Positions 36,731 to 46,988 of a stretch of 64,000 nucleotides of DNA are shown in pieces. The position numbers were made by a program, and so were the translations under genes. Numbering within the stretch: position 1 is the stretch's first letter; every line of letters starts with the position of its first letter. The DNA lies in assembly GCF_022581195.2 (NCBI RefSeq), contig NC_061452.1, positions 4,533,501 to 4,597,500 of the forward strand, written 5' to 3'. The notes beneath the pieces were generated by a model. It was not told the DNA's origin and did no database searches. It saw nothing but the letters and a program-made list of their open reading frames with translations. The DNA is from Helicoverpa zea. Lineage: Eukaryota > Arthropoda > Insecta > Lepidoptera > Noctuidae.

Positions 36731-38014
36731 TCATCATCTTCCAAGCCTTTTCCCAACTATGTTGGGGTTCAGGCCCGCCGTAAGCGGGCGTGCAACGCGT
36801 GCACAGCACGCGGGCGGCACGTCCTAGGGGGCGGCAAATCTAGCGAGTTATCACGTAATATTTAAAAAATACAATATCTTTTTACTTATGATTTGATTTC
36901 AATATTTCCGAACACAGCAATAGCGCTAAGAACTTACTTACACTGCCAGTTTCAGTTAGGTACATCTGTTAAAAGGACATTTTCAAAATAAAAGATTCTT
37001 AACCAGTGGCGTAGCGCGCGGCAAATGCTATTTAGGGGGCGGCAAAATTAAACCAATAAAATTTCGGAAAAAGCCGCCCTAGCTTTGGTCGTCTCCTATC
37101 AATTTTGACTGTTTCACCCTTTGCATCCCCAAAAAAATTCGCGCTCGCTGCGCTTGCGGCTCCATGTCAGATTTCGCATTTTATCTTAGTTTAATTGTTG
37201 AGGCATTCAATTCCGAAAAAATATTTTTCGCGCACGTCCGTTATGGCTTTTTATGATATGTTTACTTCAAGAAAACTCTAAGGAAAAAATCGCGCTCGCT
37301 TCGCTCGCGGCTTTTGCACTTCACTTCTGTGCATGTCTTACTTTTTAACTTTGCTTTGTTAATTTACAGTGGTTTTTATTTGTTTTGTGTCCTTAGACTA
37401 AAAAATTTTCGCGCTCGCTCCGCTCGCGCTTCCTTACATATGGCATGTGTCTTATAAGTTGACTTTTCAACGGGAAACCCACCAAATAGCATATTTTACT
37501 GAATTTAAACATTGTTATAGATATTTAAGTGCGTTAGTTTAAGTTAATCACAATCTTTCAATACATAGAGGCCACTTGGGTAATGATTGCACTGCATAGA
37601 TGCCCTAAGCAATTGCTTAGTTTGCTTATGGGCTAACCCAGGACTGCTTAGGTTACCTACTCTGAACAATTCAAGTACTTAAATAAAAAGTTATGTGTAA
37701 TGTATGTTATGTATTGCAATAGTTATTTATCCAAAAGTAGGTGGGTTTTCTGCAATCAGAGCGGTGCATGTACATATTTTTTTCTGTTGGACTGTAACAT
37801 GGATATGAATGGGCGGAGGGGGGGGGGGGTCCGGACCCCCTGTATCCGCCATATTTTTTGACAAAACGTATGTAGTCGTAGGGCGGCATAATCAGTTTTG
37901 CACGCGTGCGAACAAACAGCTAGCGGCGGGCCTGTTGGGGTTGGCTTGCAGTCTAAATAGATGCAGCTAAGTACTAGTGTTTTACAAGGAGCGACTGCCT
38001 ATCTAACCTCCTCA
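36731..38014 (-). repeat. SINE 3' portion, split by a later hAT-like insertion
   Basis: Two pieces (36731-36769 and about 37943-38014) read together on the - strand as the tail half of the same SINE family seen at 62451-62854: the AGGCAGTCGCTCC segment, the AAACACTAGTACT segment, then GACTGCAAGCCAACCCCAAC, ATAGTTGGGAAAAGGCTTGG and a GATGATGA tail. The break point lies in the CAACCCCAACATAG stretch, where an 8-bp duplication marks the inserted element. The SINE's 5' half is missing. Confidence 0.75.
36770..37934. mobile_element. hAT-like non-autonomous DNA element nested in a SINE
   Basis: The ends CAGGCCCGCCG (36770-36780) and CGGCGGGCCTG (37924-37934) form a perfect 11-bp inverted repeat. 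An exact 8-bp target duplication TTGGGGTT flanks it (36762-36769 and 37935-37942). An 8-bp duplication with CAG-type ends is characteristic of the hAT superfamily. Subterminal ACGCGTGC occurs near both ends in inverted positions. The 1,165-bp body has no transposase ORF. It carries three spaced copies of a palindrome-like GCGCTCGCTNCGCTYGCG motif (about 37141, 37292, 37411) and a run of G next to GGGGGTCCGGACCCCC near 37825. Confidence 0.85.
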
Positions 38015-41000
38015 TTTCCATCTATTTTACAAAGGTTTTTGAAGCATAGCATATCAAACCTGACCTAAACCGAAAGATTTAAATTTTATACAGCTAAATA
38101 CTCTTTATTTTTATTGATCGAATTAAGTGAATCTTGAAAGGAAGTCATGAAAATATTTGCACATATTAAGTTCAAATATTTATTTAAACAGTTTGTAATG
38201 TCAAAGCCGACAGACCAAGTGCAATCAGAGAACATATGCATTTGTGCACTCTATTCGATGTAGAACGGAGATTAAAATGTTTACGAAGGTCGGGGAGTCT
38301 AAAAGATCATTTTGAACACATTATAAAAACAATCATACTTTATGTAGTCTTATATTTTATCTTGTTCCTTGTATGTACACATTATATTTGCTTTATTTGA
38401 AATTACGTACGGTCATTACAAAATACTTTAGCAATTAACTTTGCTTCCCGCATGTCTTTACAAACGACGACATTTGTCACATCATTATAATTGTAAGACC
38501 TTATATCGTAAGACATTATATTCATACTCTTGCAACGGCGACCGCGACGGGTCAATATGGGACCAGAGATGAAAATATTTCAGCCTTATTTTGTTTGCGA
38601 AGATACTGAAATTCATACTCCTCCTCATTTCAAATGACTAAATACTTTGTTTACCACGGAAACGTTGTTTATTTTAATTTTCTTGTACCAATGGACCTTT
38701 CGTCACTTTTCAGCAAAATAGGTACCTACTTAATCTTGATTATTTATTGTTTTTTGCCGATTGTATTGTTTTTGCTCATCATAAAATTCTAAGTTACAAT
38801 GACATTATGTGCGCACGACCGTTTACGTAATTTACATAACAATTATCTAAGTTGAATGTAAACAATGTATGTAGAAGCTTAACACGGGGTTTATAATCTA
38901 TAAGTCTGGCTCTTGGAACGACTACTTAGTACCTAGGCTCACTACGGTATATTTTTATTGTAATATATAATTTATATTCTAAACCGCACTTATAACAAAG
39001 AAATCTACGCAGAATAAGAACAGTTGTTGGACATTCTGTCTCGATGTGATAAACGAGATTAACTGGTTAACGACTTGTAGGAGGCAATAAGTTTACCTAA
39101 TACTTTGGTGTCTTACACTTTGTTTTGGTCAGTCTTAGTTGAGTTTTTCATTTCTTTTCGGATACCAGTCACCACGGCAAAAGAATAAAACAGCTTAACG
39201 GTTTAAAATACTGCTTTACTTTAACGTTTTACAATCTCGTCTAGCCATGTAAGAGGCTTCCTGATTTCCAAGAATAAAGGCAGATCTTACAATACAACCA
39301 TCTGGATACTGATGACCTTGACATTAACTATGAAAATGTTATTTATTTCAAAAGTGGTTACAGTATCTATGTTTTTGTTTTCTTTGAACCCGAGAGACTT
39401 CTTCCCAAGGCTAGCATTGTTTTGCTTTATTTAGCTGACGGGATCATTAAAATAAAAGGTATATGCGGTGGACATACCTATACTAAACAAGTTTAATAAA
39501 ATTAAAAATAAATGTAACTACGCAGCTCGTGTGCTCACGTTTTTGCGGTATTTTCAAGGATTACTTACAGATTTTTTGCACAAAATTGTTCGTGAGAAAC
39601 CAGGTGAGAAACATTCGCAAAACGCGTCTTATACCCATCTGACATTTAATTAATGTAAAATGTAGTTTACTTCAAACTGCGTAGTTAACATGTCCTATCC
39701 ATCACAGATACCGACTGAGTACCTACTTAATTCAAAATGTTTGAGTGCGACTCAACCAGCTCAAGTCGAGCGTGCAAGAAACAAATCGCCTATTGACCTG
39801 ACGAGGAAATGCCAAAGATACATAATGGACCTTATTTATTGACAACACTGCAAACTAACACGTTTGATGAATATTTGAACAGTCTGTACGTACAGTCAGT
39901 GTCATAAGATACTGGCCCTCAAACAAAGTGATCATTTGCAGTAATTTATGCCACTCGCGAACTGTCATTATTTTTGTGCGTGTAAACAAGGGCAAAGTAT
40001 GTAGTTCAGTACCGTTAGTCTGATATATGGATTCGGTGATACGAGACCGTAAGCCAGGGTTAACGCATTTTTGTAACAAAGGGAAAATACCGATACCAAT
40101 TCACAGCCTGTTAATCTAAATACATGGTATAATAACATCCCCCTGTCTCTCTACGATGGACAACTGACAATTCGCATTGCATTATTCATGCCGAATTTTC
40201 TCATTTCTCTCTCAAGTGCACAATTTCTTAAGTGACTTTTTTGTAAGAGAAGAAACTGGCTTGTCATTCGGTTAGCGTTTTAACTGTAAATTGGTATCAT
40301 TAGTCCTTTAAAAAATGGAAGATATCATTCATCATTTTGTTTCGTAAAAGTTATTGAACACAAGATGAGTTTTTAGCATCGAACTTTCCGAAAATTTCCA
40401 TAAACAGTTTCAACGGGTAAGATACCTACTGCAATGACGTTAAACTTTAGGCAGGTACCTATATTTCTAACATCTTCAAATCATAAAAAAGTATAGGTAA
40501 CTATACTACAGAAAATACGCCAGCCGTGAGGGCACAGACCTCTGTTCAGTTTGTTGTGTATATTTTTTGTTATTTTACGTCAATCGACAAGTGGTTGTCT
40601 ATGAGTCTTCTAGACTAGAGTGAGGTGCAGTTTTTGCCTTGACGTCATAAGAACTCTTAGCTTCTACAATTCGCAATAATAGCAGATTCATTGTTTGATC
40701 ATTATGTATTTACTTCAAACCTATTTGTTGATTGATGTCATAAATTAAATTAAAATATTTTTATTGACTTTTTAGGTACCTACTGATGTTATGGAATTAT
40801 AAAAACTTAAAAGAACAAAACGAGAACATTAAAACCGGAATACTTTTCTGGTATTCCTTATTTTGTTTTTCAAACTGGCAATTAAAAAATGTCTGCATTC
40901 CAAAAATAAGGAAAAGAAAAATGAAATAAATAAGTTGATTTTCTACTGGTTACTTAATTATTATTATAAGTGATCCCAAGGCTAACGACCCTGGAACGGG

Positions 41001-42334
41001 ATATTAGCCGTCTGCCTGTTCATAGTGACGGCAGACAGGTTAAAAATTACCAGAAAGCTGTTATGAGCTTCGATTGTTGTCCAAACTGCCGAGATTTTTC
41101 AAAAATTCAGTGATAATAGATTTTACAGTCAGCAGAACACAGAAACCAGTTTTCACAGGTAATACAAAATGAATTATGTTTTTCTTCATTGTAAACCATA
41201 CTTTAGGGCAGACATTTACGATGTTATTGTAGACAGAGAGGCACGCCACCTACAATTGTAAAGGCATTTTCTTTGAATTGTAAAAGAATGGTGTATCGAA
41301 AGTTTCCCGAAGTTTTCGTTTTCACCAAAAATGTCTAACAATGGACTATCTTTAACAGGCTCATGAGATGACCATGCCATAATGCATTTTTTTTTATTCA
41401 GACAACGACGACATCTCCAAAGTTGCTTAAATTAAACATAAACCTCAAATTGATACATTGGACGTTACTAATGTAATCAATTTAATACAGTGATGTTATC
41501 AATTTATTAACAATCATAAATTAAACCTTCAAAATTAACACCCAAAGCAGTTCTAAAATCACACTCGCGTATGTTTCGTCCAATGAAGCGTGCCGTCGTG
41601 TCTCGCAATACGTTTTCACTTCCTTATGGGTTCTGACAGAATACAGTACACTATCATACGTCATATAATGTGCTCGTATATTCATTATGTATACCTATGG
41701 ATTAGGCAGTGGTCAGTTACCAAAGTATAAGGAGTCGGAAATAATTAACCACTTGAAGATGACACACTTCGGCAGTTATTTTAAAGGTGAATCTTTACCA
41801 TAATTCAGGCACAAGTTATAAACAAACGATAACATTTTAATAAGGTCTTGATCCAACAGAGAATTGAATAATGAAGGCTTCACGAGCATCAGGCAGTCTT
41901 GCTGGGTACCCAATTGGCAGTCTGAGCTGCGACATTAAAGAAACATTATTTATTTTGATTTTTACACACGTCACATAATACATTATCGATCTATTTAATA
42001 TTTTCCATTACACCTTATACAGCAATGACGTCTTGGAGCCGACCTCCTTCAAGATGTGACCAATCACTCCTAACAGTAGCTTGTAAATGAAAGTAGTTTT
42101 TAGCAGTATATCGTAATATTTTTCGCACTCCATATCAAGTTATGGTTGTCCAGATGATCTAGTCCAAACACTAGACTTCTTTGTTGTTATGCCTAGGTGC
42201 TATTCACAGTCATAAGATCAGGTACCCCAAAACAGTCACCAACAGTGATAAGTACCTACCAAATTATCTACTAAACAGCTATTTAGGAATTGTTTGGCGT
42301 TTGTGGTTTTCTAATGGATTGTTTTCGCTGCAAG
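38015..42334. other. Intergenic stretch without recognised genes
   Basis: AT-rich sequence with only short ORFs without motifs. No transposon with defined ends, tRNA or exon series was found. Confidence 0.4.
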
Positions 42335-42577
42335 TTAATTACTATTTAGTGTGTCAATGATATCATTAAGTTGGAATTTTATATCATGCATTTGGTGAGT
42401 GCAAGCATAAATTCTATGATGGTTGGTAAGAAGCATTTGATTTGTATGAAGACAGTAGGACTTTTCCATGATGACAGGGGCGTTTACAAACAGCATTTCT
42501 TCTGTAGGTAGGTCGTCTTCGTCGTCGCAGCCGAAAAACGTCCCCTGCTGAACAAACGCCTCCAACAAGCTGGGCAT
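42335..42577 (-). CDS. Hypothetical 80-residue ORF, unrecognised
   Basis: Starts at a true ATG (MPSLLEAFVQQGTFFG), has an acidic patch (CDDEDDLPTEEM) and a His/Cys-rich middle (SYCLHTNQMLLTNHHRIYAC), and ends TLNSN at 42335. The residue composition looks more coding-like than neighbouring ORFs. No domain was recognised. It could be a terminal exon, a decayed gene or part of a transposon. No splice partner is evident. Confidence 0.3.
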   Translation of the reverse strand: MPSLLEAFVQQGTFFGCDDEDDLPTEEMLFVNAPVIMEKSYCLHTNQMLLTNHHRIYACTHQMHDIKFQLNDIIDTLNSN

Positions 42578-42668
42578 GCTTGTTAGCGAGTGCTTCTCTA
42601 TATACTATTGAATAATTTGAATAACTTGAAACTACAACTTCTAATTAACATCGATGCTCTTTTATATT

Positions 42669-42780
42669 GTGTTTTATGTTTATATATATTTTGTATATAG
42701 TATTTTATTTTTAGTTTTGTATAAAGATAAGTAGTTTAAGTTTGTATATATGTATAGTGTGTACATTGTATAAAATAAAT
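42669..42780 (+). repeat. AT-rich segment, copy 1 of an inverted pair
   Basis: Reads GTGTTTTATGTTTATATATA at the left and TGTACATTGTATAAAATAAA at the right. It matches the reverse complement of 45182-45289 with a handful of changes and one short indel. It resembles a 3' UTR end with AATAAA, so shared descent from one transcript or repeat family is likely. Confidence 0.6.
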
Positions 42781-42902
42781 AGTATACTACTTCTAACTTT
42801 ATTATCCGCTATGATCAGGTCTAGCTGTAGGTAATCTTCAAAAAAAAATTCAAAACAAATAAGTTTAGCTAAGCACACTCAGCATTAATCGACAACTTAT
42901 AG

Positions 42903-43069
42903 TCATGGTATGCGGAAAAGATGCAATGGACTTTGAACTGGCGGCTAAACACCAGCCCATTTGTAAGGAGGCCATGGACATCCACTTTGAGCGCAAGTAC
43001 TGTTTCCTTCTTCTAGAATCTTCTGAAATTGTGAAAGAGGCTTCGTACAGCGAATGTTTTGTTAGTTAG
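42903..43069 (+). CDS. Hypothetical 55-codon ORF, unrecognised
   Basis: An open + frame reads MVCGKDAMDFELAAKHQPIC then KEAMDIHFERKYCFLLLESS and ends YSECFVS followed by TAG. Amino-acid usage looks protein-like, and it is less AT-biased than its flanks. The family is unknown; it may be a broken gene fragment or exon. Its proximity to 42335-42577, on the opposite strand, is unexplained. Confidence 0.25.
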
Positions 43070-44079
43070 GACTCACTGATCCATTGCCGTGGTTTGGTAC
43101 ATAGCAACCCTATTTTTATATTTTTTGTATAGCAGTAGATATATTTCTCGTCTAAAATGTAGTCGAAATTACCTGTATATTTTTGTTTAGGTTACCTATT
43201 TTTGTAATATGAATTTAAATTCTTCGCGGATTTCAATGACTCTATGTTTAGACAATTGCAGTGGGAATTGCAAAAATAAGAAGATGTAGGTAAGAGGTTT
43301 TTGACGTTATTTATTAGTTAGTTAGTTAATGAGCACTAAAGTAATTAGAGAAGCATCTAGACTTACCGTCAAATACACGAGCAATTATCGTTAATTAGCA
43401 GCCAAATTATAATTTTTCGCTGCGTTTCGTATTCATGCTGTAATGTAGAGGTATAATACCACCCAACAAGTTTTGAAGTGATCTTTACAAAGGCGTTGTT
43501 GAATCTGAACCCAACCTCAATAAAGTTCACCGAATTCAAGAAAGCTTTGATTAAGAAAGTCTGAAATAAGGTTTTTTTATAACTTTAAATACATAATTGA
43601 TGTCTTGTTGTAATTAGGTTTGGTTTGGGACAAAACTTGCATTATTATTTATTTTTAAAAAGAATCGTTGTGCCAACCAGTTAAAGGGCGTGTTAATTGA
43701 ACCTTAATTATGAGTTCTAAAATTAAAATAAGAATCTTAAGTGATTGGAAAAGTCCTTGATACACTTACTCGTGTTTATTTACTTATGCAAAAAGTAAAC
43801 ACTGTTTTATTTTTTTAAGTGATTTATATTGTTGCGTTACAGGTTTACAATCTACAACGGAATTTTACAAAGGGTCTGGTTGTTATCGGGGCTTGGAAAA
43901 AACCTAAAGGGCCTTTGTTTTTTTTTATATTTAGTCTGTTACCGAACCGGGCGAGTTTCAACCTGGGGAAGAGGGCGCTAACCCCGTGTGCACACAACAT
44001 TAAATATAAGGGTCTGTTCACACTTGTAACTGTGACAGTACGAAGGGTACGTGTCTTAAAAGAAGTTTTTAATTTAATT
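43070..44079. other. Non-coding stretch
   Basis: AT-rich, with overlapping antisense ORFs near 43845-44142 that have no recognised product. The 3' end of the + ORF there runs into the RTE insertion. Confidence 0.35.
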
Positions 44080-44095
44080 ATGACCGTATACAACA

Positions 44096-44462
44096 GAAAT
44101 GAGAATGCTGAGATGGATGTGTGGTGTTACAAGAATGGATAAAGTGAGGAATGATTACATTAGAGGAAGTCTGAAAGTAGCGCCAGTTACAGAAAAGATG
44201 AGAAGTAGAAGATTGTCGTGGTATGGACATGTAATGAGGAGGGATGATATGCATGCAACAAAGTGTGTGCTAAGTATGAATGTAGATGGATGGAGAGGAA
44301 GAGGAAGACCTAAGAAAAGATGGATGGATTGCCTGAAAGATGATATGAATAGGAAGGGAGTGAGTGTCAGTATGACGAGTGACAGGGGAAAATGGAAGAA
44401 AATGACATATTGCGCCGACCCCAAGTAATATTTGGGAACAGGGCAGGAGAAAGAAGAAGAAG
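44096..44462 (+). mobile_element. 5'-truncated RTE-type LINE with 16-bp target duplication
   Basis: Flanked by identical ATGACCGTATACAACA at 44080-44095 and 44463-44478. It keeps the C-terminal part of an RTE-like ORF2 and ends in a GAA/AGA-rich tail (GGAGAAAGAAGAAGAAG). The 5' truncation, exact duplication and simple-repeat tail are the signature of target-primed reverse transcription. Confidence 0.9.
44099..44428 (+). pseudogene. RTE ORF2 C-terminal fragment
   Basis: The open frame encodes MRMLRWMCGVTRMDKVRNDY, SRRLSWYGHVMRRDD, GWRGRGRPKKRWMDCLKDDM and ends in CADPK before TAA. The RLxWYGHVxR and GRPxKRWxDxLxxD motifs are the well-known C-terminal end of RTE/jockey-type reverse transcriptases in insects. 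The endonuclease and polymerase domains are absent because of 5' truncation, so the fragment has no activity. The reading frame is still uninterrupted, suggesting a fairly recent insertion. Confidence 0.85.
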
Positions 44463-44542
44463 ATGACCGTATACAACAAAATGTAATAGAAAAAATCTAC
44501 AATCAATCTGCTATGTGGTGATCTTGCTATATAAAAATACAT

Positions 44543-44913
44543 TTTTCATCCCACCATCTCGGAAAGAGTAGTTTTACCCTGTGATATCCGAGCGCAAAAG
44601 CCGTTTTTATCCTCTAGAGCGGCAAAGTGATTTGAATTTAGAACATCGTGTGCAATACTGCATTTGTGACAATCTTGATAAGACTTTTCAAACAAATACT
44701 TATTAAACAAATAAAATACTGCTTAAAATAATTAAGTAATTTTTATTATTGTTTTTACATAGATTTTTAACCGAGTTTAATTTTTAAACTGAGTTTTCAA
44801 ATAAATGAATAAATGAACTTTAATAGGTTCTTCTTTTTAATTTGATACTCATATGTGCGCGCCATTTTGTTTTTTTTGTATTTAGTAATTTCCTCGATGA
44901 GGTGGGATGAAAA
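44543..44913. mobile_element. Possible MITE with TTTTCATCCCACC ends
   Basis: A 13-bp exact inverted repeat TTTTCATCCCACC (44543-44555) and GGTGGGATGAAAA (44901-44913) bounds a 371-bp AT-rich, non-coding segment. No target duplication was identified, so the boundaries are tentative. Confidence 0.45.
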
Positions 44914-44982
44914 GTTACATGTTGCACTCGAGTGCAAAGATTTTTCACCTTGTGCTCCCTTGTGATTCCCTCGCTATCGCTC

Positions 44983-45036
44983 AGGATTCTAATTATTGAA
45001 ACACTCGCTACGCTCGTGTTTCAATTTTAGAATCCT
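44983..45036. repeat. Strong hairpin / cruciform
   Basis: Arms AGGATTCTAATT...GAAACAC (44983-45004) and GTGTTTCAATTTTAGAATCC (from 45016) pair over about 21 bases around the loop TCGCTACGCTC. It lies next to further CTCGCTATCGCTC-type words. Confidence 0.6.
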
Positions 45037-45181
45037 TCGCTTGCTCGGTCATCAAAATTGAGCCCGCGGTTAAAAAGCAACTTTGCACTCTTGTATAACA
45101 AATAACTATTAATTTGACAGCAATTAATTTCTAAATACTTAAGTAGCTGCGTTATTGAATATTTTAAAACTAATTTGCTTT

Positions 45182-45289
45182 ATTTATTTTATACAATGTA
45201 CACGCTATATATACAAACCTAAACTACTTATCTTTATACAAAACTAAAAATAAAAGACTATACACAAAATATATATAAACATAAAACAC
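45182..45289 (-). repeat. AT-rich segment, copy 2 of an inverted pair
   Basis: The reverse complement matches 42669-42780 closely, including TTTTGTATAAAGATAAGTAG. It lies just downstream, on the - strand, of the ORF at 45357-45590 and looks like a 3' UTR end with AATAAA. Confidence 0.6.
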
Positions 45290-45356
45290 ATTCAAAATAC
45301 TATCTGAACACTTCCTGAAATTACTGAATAATTTGTTCCCATAATTTTGTGTGTAT

Positions 45357-45590
45357 TTAACACGCTTTTTTGGAAGCGACAATAAGAGAATCCTTTCTTA
45401 GTTTTACACAATCATCTACACCTCGTATTCCGTGTTCCTTAGTAGTAGAGGCTACAAAGTGTAAACGTACAAGTGAAATTTCGAGCTCTTTGTTCGCTAT
45501 ATTAGGGCAGGAACAGACTCGGACAGTGATAGAATACCAAGTGACTAACATCGCGTGCGACAAGCCATCGCGTCGGAAACACCGCACCAT
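45357..45590 (-). CDS. Hypothetical 77-codon ORF, unrecognised
   Basis: The - strand frame reads MVRCFRRDGLSHAMLVTWYS from an ATG and ends VKLRKDSLIVASKKAC at 45357. The AT-rich 3' UTR-like segment 45182-45289 follows it. The central part (ISLVRLHFVASTTKEHGIRG) reads like folded protein, but I do not recognise a family, and an antisense frame is also open. A decayed gene copy is the most cautious view. Confidence 0.3.
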   Translation of the reverse strand: MVRCFRRDGLSHAMLVTWYSITVRVCSCPNIANKELEISLVRLHFVASTTKEHGIRGVDDCVKLRKDSLIVASKKAC

Positions 45591-45599
45591 GTGACTCAG

Positions 45600-46819
45600 C
45601 CTAACACAATGGTTGCATGCTAAGAACTGCCATGCAAAGCCAATCTATTGTAAATATGCAATCTTGATCGTAAACAGCTTGTAATACAAGATCATGGAAA
45701 ACAAAATGACAACAATGTTATAATGGAAAATCTCCTAAGAAAATAGCGTCGCCAAAATGCGGGTCTTCGGGGGACACCAAACTGTCTCCACCCTTATAAG
45801 CCTTCTTTGTAAGCTACCTATTTATCAACATCACCAATCAATCTATGACAGATGTCTTAAGGAACCTGAAAGCCTTGATAGTTTACTAGTAACTGGTCGT
45901 TTTCGTTACGCCTCCCATACTTTATTTGACCTACAGTAAGACGCCTGAGTTATGGCATCTCTGCTCTGCTCATCTTTCCTTTCTCCGTGTACGAGATATA
46001 ATTATAAAATTGTCTACAGATGCAGCTCACGTCAATATCACAGGTGGTTTGTCATGCTTGTTATGTCAATCACCTTCTATTCTTATAAATCGTTTAACTG
46101 CATAAAAAACAACTGCGTGTGCAATAATTTTCCGTAAGTCGCAATTTGTCTACGTATCTGAACTATCCTATATACTTAGAATGTATGATATTGTTGGTAT
46201 GACATGTCGAAGACGATGATGGGGACGATATCATCTTGCTTGTGATGTTTAAGAAACTTTAGTACTAATCCCTTCCAACTTTTAAATTATTTTTTTCTCA
46301 TAAGTCATGCATGAATATCTAAGTCAAGATGAAGAAGCAAACGTTTTTGATTATTCCAAGCTAGCGTGAAAAAGATACTGTACTTATTCCATTTCGCATA
46401 ATAAATGAAATTTTTGTCGATAGTTTGCTGTAAAACTACTCATAGGTAAGCCTTGAATACTTAACCTTTTTGCTGGGTATTTATCTATTGTATCTCATTG
46501 CTGTGATCTTCTTTTGTCAAAACGGATGCAAACGGAATCTCTATACATTGTAACGCTTAATAGGGTTGTTTCCTAGTATTCATTTAGTTAAAAATAAATA
46601 AATGCACCGAAAGTTCACAAAACTAGAAACACGATAAGCTATATTATATAATTTATAACTTACCATATATTTTTTAATTAATTTATGAAATTTAAACTTA
46701 GAGCCTATGACGTCACGCCATTAAAAACGACGAGAAGAGACCGATGACGTCATCCTTTCTATATTTGACAATGAGTATTTGACAGTGACAGATATATAAC
46801 CCGAAATAACCTCAGAATT
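45600..46819. other. Non-coding stretch ending in a promoter-like region
   Basis: AT-rich, with a pair of weak ORFs (45757-45939, 45952-46137) lacking motifs. The last 120 bases carry two TGACGTCA palindromes and a TATATAA string, listed separately. Confidence 0.35.
46708..46799 (+). promoter_or_regulatory. Two CRE palindromes and a TATA box upstream of a LINE insertion
   Basis: TGACGTCA occurs at 46708-46715 and 46745-46752, and TATATAA at 46793-46799. The TATA string lies 27 bases upstream of the first base of the LINE at 46820, a spacing usual between TATA box and transcription start. These are pre-existing flanking bases, since they lie outside the 5' target duplication. Function is inferred only. 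Confidence 0.35.
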
Positions 46820-46988
46820 GGATTCTCGCCACAGAGTGTCTTTGGTAAGCACGTGTGCCTAGAATTTTCAGCTGTTTTCAGTGTTTTAGTGATCTTCTGT
46901 GACTTATTTTTGTGATTGTGTGTTGTCCTTGTGTTTGTTACCAGTAGTGTAGTGTTATTTAGGTAATTAACTAGGCTTAACAAGCACT

